From Viscum album (lineage: Eukaryota > Streptophyta > Magnoliopsida > Santalales > Viscaceae), in assembly GCA_963277665.1 (NCBI GenBank), contig OY728147.1, positions 1,264,733,424-1,264,797,423 of the forward strand: 64,000 nucleotides of DNA. Direction: 5' to 3'. The notes below the pieces were generated by a model. It made no database searches, was not told the origin of the DNA, and was given only the letters and a program-made list of their open reading frames with translations. Position numbers and translations under genes: made by a program. This document shows positions 39,659 to 48,522 of the stretch, piece after piece; position 1 is the first letter of the stretch; each line of letters starts with the position of its first letter.

Positions 39659-39691
39659 GGTGCCCTTCTCCTCCCTTATTAAAAGGGCACC
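39659..39691 (+). promoter_or_regulatory. TATA box inside an inverted repeat (element A 5' LTR)
   Basis: The TATA-like tattaaaag (39677-39685) is framed by ggtgccctt (39659-39667) and aagggcacc (39683-39691), a perfect 9-bp inverted repeat with a 15-base loop. In the 3' LTR the arms read ggtgcccct and aggggaacc around ttataaaagggg, so one arm base pair has changed on both sides and one is mismatched. Transcription would start about 30 bp further on, in the pyrimidine-rich stretch. Confidence 0.7.
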
Positions 39692-40024
39692 CCTTCCCTC
39701 TTCTCTTCACACACCATTGAGCCTTGAAGCATGGAAAACCCCTGCCCATTTCTCTTATCCACTTCCCTAGAAACATTCATGAGGTTCTGGTCTTCTCTAA
39801 AGACCAACTCTACTTCCTTAAGAGAAGGCTTAAAGGAGGTGCATCGAAGAAGATGTAATCTCTTCTTTCGATTCTCTCAAGTTTCTTCTTCTTCGACTTC
39901 TTCTTATTTAGTTGTTTCATTATAAAGTAATATCATTAGTATCACTCATATATGGATATGTTATTATGAATATGAAACAACCCTATTTCACCTTCTATCC
40001 ATCCTGTGGAAAATGAAATCACCA

Positions 40025-40460
40025 CGCATGCATACGTATGGAATATCGTCTCCACGCCGTGGTGTTATCGGTTTTTCCACCACCACCTTACATGGATGGG
40101 TATAATGGGGTAAATATATAACTATATATGATTATTTTAAAGTTATATTGATTCTGAAATATTATACATACACTTAAATACAATTCCACGATCATGGGAA
40201 TGATAGCATCTCTAGTGCGTACGTACGGACTACCGTCTCCACGACGCGATGACATTCATTATCCATGTTAAGCACTAATGAATGACGATAAAGTATAAAT
40301 AATGAATAATATTGAAATATATTTGATAATAATGATACTGGATTTATGTATATAGATATGTATGTCATGAAATTAATTCGATTCAATTCAATAAGGAAAT
40401 TAAAACAGCATTCATGCGTACGTACGGCCTACCGTATCCATGAACGGTGTATTTCATTCC
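40025..40460 (+). repeat. Leader block of element A 5' LTR: three units
   Basis: The cores are the best preserved in the window. Unit 1 (40025-40064) has gcatacgtatggaatatcgt then ctccacgccgtggtg. Unit 2 (40211-40260) has gtgcgtacgtacggactacc then gtctccacgacgcgatg. Unit 3 (40420-40460) has atgcgtacgtacggcctacc then gtatccatgaacggtg. The acgta(c/t)gg word starts at 40034, 40221 and 40430, giving spacings of 187 and 209 bp. Element A has one unit fewer than B, C and E; the segment that follows the fourth unit there follows the third unit here. Confidence 0.85.
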
Positions 40461-42054
40461 ATTTATCGATCTATCATATATATATGTATATTCTGAATAT
40501 ATATTATATATAAATCATTTTTTACATTCTATAATTATGTAAATCAGTATATGAGTAATAATATCAAGAACAACAAGTCGAAACACGTACGATAAATGAA
40601 ACGATTTTACCCAAAATGCGGTTTTAACAAGGAATTTACAAAAGAACGGGTAATATAAATTCATAAGTGAACCATATATGATATCATAACAATGAATATG
40701 ATTCTGTATAATTCAATTAAATTATTTAAATAATTATACAGGAGGTTCGGATGCATACAAAGAATATTAGACATAAGGTAAGGGATAACTATTCCAATCT
40801 CGTTCTTATCCAAGATTGTTTATTCGTAAGTATTTACTGGGGTTATTGTTATCATCCAAGTACATGTTTCCTAAAATGGTTTAATGTATGTTTAAAGTCC
40901 TTTTTAACCTTTTTTTGCTTTTACGACATCGTATGGAATGAATCTTTCTTTTGTTTACCATACGAGGTGCCTTTTGACTTTTCTGACAAAAGTACGAGAA
41001 GAATTTTTTTTAACATATACAGCATGAACAGATTTTTAAGGTTTCATAAAACCTTATTTTCATGAAGTTAAATCCACATGATTTAATGATTATTTTCAAC
41101 AAAATTCCTTTCCTTTAAAATTTCATGGCATTTTGTGAAAAGAAAATGATTTTTAAGAAGAAAGGATATTTTTCTCAAGAATTTATTTCCAATGTTTTAT
41201 CAAAACCATTTTCCATCTAAAATGACATTATTTCACATGTGTGTGTTTGAAGTATAATGTATCTATGATTTAAATGGTTTAACTTCTCTTATGATGTAAT
41301 TATATCCATTTGTTTTATATGTATTATGTTTATGAAACCCATTTTATTATTTCCTTTATGATAAATGATTTATGTTTATGTTCTGGAACAAGTAACAATG
41401 ATTTCATTATGTAATGGGTGGGACCTATATCTACCTCCAATGCATTGGATAATGATTTATATATCATGAGATAGACATGGCTGGAATGGTAATTTAATCT
41501 TGTTCAGTAATACAAGACTGGAACGAGGAGTGAACTCGATTCAGAAAGGGACGTTGTCCACTAAGGTGGTATTGGAAGCAATGCCTTGGATACTATGGAA
41601 ATCATATCATATTTTTAATGGTTACCAGAATAACATGTTTTATTCCCATGCTATTTTATCATGATTGATGTTCCTTTATGATATATTCCATACATACTTC
41701 CAAGATTTAGGTGTTTTCTCAAGATTTTAATGTTTAGATTTTATGTTCAAGTTTTTGTATTCAAATGATTATGGATTTATCAATGTTTCTATGTTTACCC
41801 TAACTAAGAATTTGAGCTCACCCTTTTTATGTTTTATTTTCCCCATGATATAAAGAAAGGTTTTTGGTAAGGAAAAAAAGGTGAAGATCTTTATGGGAGA
41901 TGTTGAAGATCTTTCACCACGATTAGAATATTATGTTCTCAGTTTCCAAAGACAATAAACTATTACGGTCCTTGAGTATTTGTTTTTGTTATGTATTAAT
42001 TATTCAGAAGAAGTAATGTAATTTCCATGTACGTAAAACTTTGGGTCTCTACAG

Positions 42055-42068
42055 TTCGTATCAGAGGA
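42055..42068 (+). other. Primer binding site of element A
   Basis: ttcgtatcagagga matches the initiator-Met-tRNA site TTGGTATCAGAGCC closely. It lies one base after the LTR end gggtctctaca. Confidence 0.85.
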
Positions 42069-42112
42069 ATGGTTTAGTTAACATTGGGAAAGTAGGATGC
42101 GAAAACTTTAGT

Positions 42113-42157
42113 GATATCCCTAGAGATATTTCTAATGTATTTCTAGGGATATCCCTA
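42113..42157 (+). other. Hairpin and palindrome in the leader of element A
   Basis: gatatccctaga (42113-42124) and tctagggatatc (42142-42153) form a perfect 12-bp inverted repeat with a 17-base loop. The right arm overlaps a 12-bp self-complementary word, agggatatccct (42146-42157). It lies 45 bases after the primer site, where retroelement RNAs often carry dimerisation or packaging structures. That role is an inference. Confidence 0.8.
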
Positions 42158-42296
42158 GGGTTAAGTATAAGTATAGGTTATAGTCCTAGAATTACGGTAA
42201 CAATATTAGAATTAATCCTAATATGTTAGATATTGAAGGTACACCCCCTTGATTGTGATTTTTTACTCTGAAACTATTCTTTTTGTTTTTTAGAAA

Positions 42297-42828
42297 ATGG
42301 ATGGAAACATGAAGATTCATGATAAATGAAGATATGATGGACAATGGAATGATATTTTTTCTGAGAAACCAAATGAAACGGTATTTGGAAGTCCAAAAAT
42401 CGTTATTATGCCTAATAAGCAATCTCATAGTATGATCAATAATCTCAACTTTGGTAAGTTTACCAACTCAGATAATAAGATAAAGATGGAGTTTCATGAT
42501 AAACATAGAGGAAACAATTTTCAATTTCCCTCATGTAAATCATACGGGAAGAGGCATCGGGGAGATTGTTTCAAAGGAACTAGAAGATGATTTGGTTGTG
42601 GAAACGAAGGACACAAAGCCAGTAAGTGAAAAGGAAAAGGTTCAGTTAACACCATGGACATGGATAATGGTATTGCTACGACACCAACAATGATTAAATG
42701 TTTTCAATGTGAAATCTATAGGCATTATTCAAACCAATTCACTGAGGGAAAGTCTCCTGAAGAGAATAAGAATGGTCGTATGTGTAGTATTTATGTTGAT
42801 GATGATGAAGAGACTAAAAATGATATGT
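42297..42828 (+). pseudogene. Gag remnant with three zinc-knuckle-like motifs (element A)
   Basis: The start codon (42297) follows ttttttagaaaatg, which looks like a splice acceptor before gag; element B has the same arrangement at 58124-58139. One frame runs to a stop near 42828 with three earlier stops (after HDK near 42327, at 42588-42590 and at 42630). Knuckles in that frame are SCKSYGKRHRGDC (42534-42569, second Cys now Tyr), FGCGNEGHKASK (42591-42626, first Cys replaced by the stop) and CFQCEIYRHYSNQF (42699-42740, last Cys now Phe). A CxxCGKxHxGxC motif followed by a classic CCHC knuckle is typical of plant gypsy gag. The capsid part is missing: only about 75 codons precede the first knuckle. 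No protease or pol follows. Confidence 0.85.
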
Positions 42829-43501
42829 GAGACGAATGAATTGTTGAATCTCAGTCAATGTTTTAAGAAGGTAGTGGAATGATTTTACGTTCATCAAGAG
42901 TAATGTTGTATAGGTAGTGGTATGATGGAATAAAGACACATATAAAGATTGTTACAGTATTGTTTTTCCTAAAGTATTTTAAAGTATATGTTAAATAGAA
43001 AAGGTAACCATGATAGGTTATTCATATATTTATGAAAGAAGATGAAATGCACATAATGAAGGGATAAATAGGTAACGAAATGTTTGATAGTAATCATTAT
43101 CTCATGATTGATATAAGGAAAAAGTTATATCATGGTTTGAGTATATAGAAATTTTTGGATTTTGGTATGTTGAAATAGTTAACATTTGATAGAATTCATG
43201 TTTTCACTAAGGTTCAATGGGTATTCATTTTTCATGATAATACATGATTAAGGTATTCACGTGACTGGAATGTGATGAAAAAGATATCTCGTATTATATA
43301 TGGGTGATAAACGATGTTATTCGCATGCTCGGTAAATGACATTTCATGTAATTGTTTTCTTTATACTATGAGCATGGACAGAAGTATTTTAGATTAGCCT
43401 AAATATTGGAAGGGATTATGTTGGACATAAGTTAGTATTGTTTTAGGATAGAACATTTTGATATTATTTTTGGAATGTTATAATAGTACAGTTTTAGAAA
43501 A

Positions 43502-43624
43502 AGGACAACCCGTAGGTCGGGCGACAACCCATCGCGTCGGACAAGGATGTGGGAATCTAACCCACAACTGAAGTGCAACATTCTTTTATCACTTACCACT
43601 GGCCTACAAGAAGTCCCTCGTTAG
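43502..43624 (-). mobile_element. SINE-like insertion (tRNA-derived, minus strand)
   Basis: On the minus strand the sequence has a box-A-like taggccagtggtaagtg (43588-43604), 30 bases later a box-B-like gggttagattccc (43549-43561; tRNA consensus GGTTCGANNCC), and then a GC-rich body ending in a short T-run. This is the layout of the RNA polymerase III promoter of tRNA-derived SINEs. A 7-bp tagaaaa occurs on both sides (43495-43501 and 43625-43631), as a target-site duplication would. It does not fold as a full tRNA. At about 125 bp it is short, and it stands out by its CpGs from the AT-rich host element A. It could also be a fragment of a larger SINE. Confidence 0.6.
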
Positions 43625-44267
43625 TAGAAAATAGTTTTATTATATTAATAAATATGATAGATTAAGTATAAGACCATTTTTGGAGTCATATATGATTACC
43701 CTCACCATATATAGACTTATGTATATTTGATAACTTTTGCTGACCTTTTGTTTGAGACAGATGCAATGAACCGTCATTCTATCGCATGATATGATAACAC
43801 TTCACGGAATTAAAATTCAACTTCATTTCATTAATAGGTGAAGTGGAAATTTTTCAAGGCACAAACAACAGTGAGATTTTACAAAAATCAAGTAATTATT
43901 TCTTTTAATTATTCTTCAACTTTAGGGGAATGATCTTGAAAACCAAAAATGTTGTCCTAATGTCCTCATATCCAATGAATTAGAAGGTACCTTAAATCAT
44001 CACAAAATTATGGCTTTGTGATTGATGGATTTTTCGTAGCCATGTTCTCAACCACTCTCCATCAGAAATTGATGATTAGTTTTCCCTTCCATGTCCATAT
44101 TATCACCTATGTTGTCCTATGTGGAAACCCAATGCTGAGTTACATTGGGTGACCATTATGATTATAACTTCCCTTTATAAAATGAAGTTGTAGTATTCCT
44201 TTTTACGAGGTGGGTTTCCATGAAAGAAAATTTCAAGTAGTAAACCATTTATAAACCCGACGAATTT

Positions 44268-44299
44268 CAAGGGAAAAATTCATTTTAAGGGGGGTAGAA
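44268..44299 (+). other. Pre-tract motif and polypurine tract of element A
   Basis: gaatttcaagggaaaaattc is followed by aaggggggtagaa (44287-44299), directly before TGTAACAACCCG. It is the standard plant gypsy arrangement and fixes the 3' LTR start at 44300. Confidence 0.93.
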
Positions 44300-46128
44300 T
44301 GTAACAACCCGATATTTTATGGGGATTATTATTTTTAATTTCATTGATTTCGTGTGTTGTACACTAAACCAAGTTTAGATTGTACTATACATAACACCGT
44401 ATTATCATGTAGTATATTCACACAATATTCATGGCTCATGTTACACACAATTTCAAGTTCGTTTTGTGGAAATTATTCTACGCAACATTAAGTATAGATT
44501 TTGTTTAATGTATAAATGAAAAAAGTTTTGATTATGTCATACACAACACCAAAAAGTGCTTTCACTACACGTAGATCTGACTTGTCTTTCATTACATGAT
44601 TTCAAGATCTTCCTTGATAGTGTCTATAGTACGCAATACCAAGTTTCACTAAACGATATATTATTATAATATTCCTATGAACTAGCCATTATGAATAGTA
44701 ATACCCAATTTTTTAAATTTTTTAAATTTTAGTTTTTAAAATGGACTTCATTTTTTGATTCGGAATATCAAAATTAGCCTAGGGTGAATTTGTGGTATTT
44801 TTCTGAAAACAATCAATTTTTGATGAATAGTGAAAACACTATGTTACTATTTAAAAACCGACTTGTTATTTAAAAAATTATTTATTTTATTAAAATTTAT
44901 TTTTGTTCAAAATTGATACATAATACCTATATAAGTTTAATTTAATACGTCGGATTCATTTTATAATAATTTTATATATATAAAAATTTTATTGAACTTT
45001 TCTCCATCTTTTACGGACCTCCTAAGAGAATTTGGAAATTAACATAAAACTTAATTTTACCGCTTCTGTGAGTGGAATTTCAAAAATTTGAGAGACACGG
45101 ATAATATAAAAGACTAGAATTTGGTTCAATGAGATGAAAATAAATTTTGGTGAATATTAACATTTTACTTTTATTTAGCACGGTTAAATGTAAATAGAAT
45201 AATTAACGGTAAAAATGATATTATTATTACCCTAACACATGTCCTAATTCTATTGGATAAGTGTAATTCGACCAAAAACAACCTTAGGAATAAAATATTA
45301 CCATTTAGGTCCACAAGGATTAGATTAGGACATTTTTTATTAATTTATTTAAAGAAGGGCTAAAATAGATAAAATCAAAGTATAATAACTAAATAATTTG
45401 TAATATATGGTTATAAATAAGGTAAATTCATCTATAAATATTCATTAGAATGTTAAAAATATTTCCAATATAATCGTATTTTATTTATAACTTTTAGTCA
45501 TTATATAATTTAATTTATTTATGACACAATGGTTGTGCAGTAATTACCTATATAATGAAATATTAAAATAATGGATATTATAAATACCCAAATAAATGTA
45601 ATTTTAGACTTTTTATTTATTCCAATAAATTTATTGGTTAATATGACATGTTAGTATTGGTTTATTTTACTTTTTTCGATCATATCAGGTGGTTATGATT
45701 TTCACAATAATCAATTACCAAATAGTGTGAAAATTGACATAAAATAGTTTTTTAAAAGAAATATTATATTATTAATTATTATTTTATTCCTAAAAATCTA
45801 AGGTTCGGACAAATGACTTATATATGTATATATATATATTAATAATTAACCACTTGGGTTTCGTTTGGATTGTTATAGTAAGTTAATTAACCATATAGTG
45901 TAAGAAAACAAGAAGACACGGTAAAAGATAATTATTTAACCAAGAGTTAAATTTAAAAGATAAGGTTAAAATAGTAACCTAAACTTGTATAAATCCTATT
46001 GTTTGAGAGGATTTCGACCCATATCCACTTTAATTTCAATATAAATCAATTTGTAGTTATTTAAAACCGAATATGACTTTATTATAAAATAATATTTTAT
46101 GTTTTTTCAAAGGTGCCCCTCTCCTCCC

Positions 46129-46140
46129 TTATAAAAGGGG
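46129..46140 (+). promoter_or_regulatory. TATA box of element A 3' LTR
   Basis: ttataaaagggg lies between the inverted-repeat arms ggtgcccct (46112-46120) and aggggaacc (46136-46144). In position it matches the 5' LTR box at 39677. Confidence 0.75.
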
Positions 46141-46478
46141 AACCCCTTCCCTCTTCTGTTCACACCCTATTGATCATTGAAGATCAGCCAACCCCTGCCC
46201 ATTTAACATATCCACTTCCCTAGAAACATTATGGAGGTTCTGGTCTTCTCAAAAGTCCAACTCTACTACCTGAAGTAAAGCCTTAAATGAGGTGCGTCGA
46301 AGAAGTGGTAATCTCTTCTTTTGATTCTCTCAAGTTTCTTTCTTCTTCAACTTATTCTTATTTAGTTGTTTCATAATAAAGTAATAACATCAGTATCACT
46401 CATATAATAATACGTTATTATGAATATGAAACAACCCTATTTCACCGTCAATCCATCCGACAGAAAACAAAATCACCA

Positions 46479-46925
46479 CGTGTGCGTACGTACAGAATAC
46501 CATCTCCACGCCATGGTGTAATCAGTTTTTCCACCACCACCTTTCATGGATGGGTATAATGGTGTAAAAAATAACTATATATGATTATATTAACGTGATA
46601 TTGATTATGAAATATTATACATACACTTAAATACAATTCCACGATCACGGGAATGATTTAATCGCTCGTGCATACGTACGGACTACCGTCTCCACGACGC
46701 GATGAGATTCATTCTCCATGTTAACCATTCATTAATGATTATAAAGTATATATAATGAATAATAATGAAATATATGACATAATAATGATACTGGATTTAT
46801 GTATATAAATATATTTATGAAATCTACTTAATTACATTCAATTCAATAAGGAAATGAAAACAGCGTTCATCCGTACCTACGACCTACCGTCTCCATGAAC
46901 GGTGTATTACATTCCATTTATCGAT
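46479..46925 (+). repeat. Leader block of element A 3' LTR: three units
   Basis: Unit 1 is at 46479-46524 (cgtgtgcgtacgtacagaat, accatctccacgccatgg). Unit 2 is at 46664-46713 (ctcgtgcatacgtacggact, accgtctccacgacgcgatg). Unit 3 is at 46864-46910 (cgttcatccgtacctacgac, accgtctccatgaacggtg). Spacings are 186 and 201 bp, almost as in the 5' LTR. Confidence 0.85.
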
Positions 46926-48517
46926 CTATCATATATATATATGTGTGTGTGTGTATGATGAATATATATTATATATAAATCATGTTTTACATTATGTAAT
47001 TATTTAAATCAGGATATGAGTAATAATATCAAAAACCACAAGTCGAAACACGTACAATAAATGAAATGATTTTACCAAAAATTGTGATTTAACATGAAAT
47101 TTAGAAAAAGAATAAGTAATATAAAGTCATAAGTGAACCATATATGATATAATAAAAATTAATATGATTCTGAAATAAGTCAATTAAATTATTTAAATCA
47201 TTATACAGGAGGTTCAGTTACAAATGAAGCATATCAGACGTTAGGTAAGGGATAATTATTCCAATCTAGTTCTTATCCGAGATTGTTTATTCGTAAGTAT
47301 TTACTCGGTTTATTAATATCATCCATGTCCATGTTTCCTAAAAATGGTTTCATGTATGTTTAAGGTCCTTTTTAACCGTTTATTAATTTTACCACATCGT
47401 ATGGAAGGAATCTTTCTTTTGTTTACCATACAAGGTACTTTTTGACTTTTCCGACAAAAGTACGAGAAAAATGTTTTTTTAACTTATATGGTAAGAATAG
47501 ATTTTTACGGTTTCATAAAGACTTATTTTCAGGAAGCTTAATCCACAATATTTCATGATTATTTTCACCAAAATACCTTTTAAAATTTCATGGAATCTTG
47601 TGAAAAGAAAATGATTTTGAAGTAGAAAGGATATTTTTCTCCAGAATTCATTTCAAATGTTTTATCAAAACCATTTCCATCTAAAATGACATTATTTCAT
47701 ATGTGTATGTTTCAAGTATAATGTATCTATGATTTAAAAAGTTTTGCTTATATTATAATGAAATGATATCTATTTGTTTCATATGGTTTATGTTTATGAA
47801 ACCCATTTTATTCTTTGGGTTATGATGAATGATTTATGTTTATGTTGTGGCACATTTATAAACGATTTCGTTACGAGATGGGTGGGACCTATATCTCCCT
47901 CCAATTCATTGGGTAATGATTTATATCTCATGAGATAGACATGGCTGGAATGATAAGTTAATATGGTTCAGTAATACAAGACTGGAACGAGGATTGATCT
48001 TGATTCAGAAAGGGACTTTGTCCACTAAGATGGTCTTTGCAGTAATGCCTTGGCTACTATGGAAATCATATCATATTCTTAATGGTTTCCAAAGTCACAT
48101 GTTTTATTCCCATGCTATTTTATCATGATTGATGTTCCTTTATGATATATTCCTTACATACTTCCACGATTTATGTCTTTTCTCTAGATTTTGATGTTTA
48201 GATTTTATGTTCATGTTTTTACATTCAAATGATTATGGATTGTCCAATGTTTTCTGTGTTTACCCTTACTAAGCATTTGAGCTCACAATTTTTAGGTTTT
48301 ATTTTCCCCATGATATAAAGAAATATTTTAGGTAAGGAAAAAAGGGGAAGATGTTTATGGGAGATGTTGAAGATCTTTCACCACAATTAGAATATTATAT
48401 TCCGAGTTTCTAAAGACACTAAACTATTACGGTCCTTGAGTGTTGGTTTTTGTTATGTATTAATTATTCCGAAAAAGTAATTTAATTTCCATGTACGTCA
48501 AGCATTGGGTCTCCAAA

Positions 48518-48522
48518 AGGAG
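48518..48522 (+). repeat. Target-site duplication, right copy (element A)
   Basis: aggag is identical to 37844-37848. Confidence 0.9.

Larger units (their letters stand above)
37849..42053 (+). mobile_element. Element A: 5' LTR
   Basis: It runs from TGCAACAACCCG to gggtctctaca. U3 is about 1.85 kb; its first 320 bp hold several copies of an ACGCAACA-like word. A TATA box (39677) is followed by a pyrimidine-rich leader (cttcttcttcg around 39885), then three leader units (40025-40460) and the segment acacgtacgataaatgaaacg (40584-40604). Near the end, tttgagctcaccctttttat and ttttccccatgatataaagaaa (41810-41860) match the other LTRs. The open frame 40751-41065 matches no family and has no good counterpart in the 3' LTR, so it is not regarded as a gene. 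Confidence 0.93.
37849..48517 (+). mobile_element. Element A: complete LARD-like LTR retrotransposon (10.7 kb)
   Basis: Two LTRs (37849-42053, 4205 bp; 44300-48517, 4218 bp) align along their whole length and flank a 2246-bp internal domain with primer site (42055), gag remnant (42297-42828) and polypurine tract (44287). The 5-bp duplication aggag proves a single insertion event. Large LTRs, a short internal domain and no pol fit the class called large retrotransposon derivatives (LARDs), here with a gag scrap. It must have used reverse transcriptase and integrase from another element; D or its relatives are candidates from the shared primer site, purine tract and gag knuckle type. It is younger than B, C, D and E, judging by the better LTR match and the kept CpGs. 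A SINE-like insert lies at 43502-43624. Confidence 0.95.
44300..48517 (+). mobile_element. Element A: 3' LTR
   Basis: It runs from TGTAACAACCCG to gggtctccaaa and aligns with 37849-42053 from end to end, with substitutions and small indels scattered evenly. A TATA box (ttataaaagggg) is at 46129-46140 and leader units at 46479-46925. The terminal CA has become AA. Confidence 0.93.

Noticed and set aside
40211..40260. Hammerhead-type ribozyme in the repeat units (as in plant retrozymes)
   Set aside because: The obligatory CUGANGA and GAAA core words are not present in any unit.
40751..41065. 104-codon open frame in element A's 5' LTR
   Set aside because: The same place in the 3' LTR (47217 on) has frame-breaking differences, and the product matches nothing; it lies in LTR sequence shared with non-coding relatives.
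43502..43624. A true tRNA gene
   Set aside because: It has box A and box B words but no acceptor stem or anticodon arm that pairs; SINE-like is the better reading.
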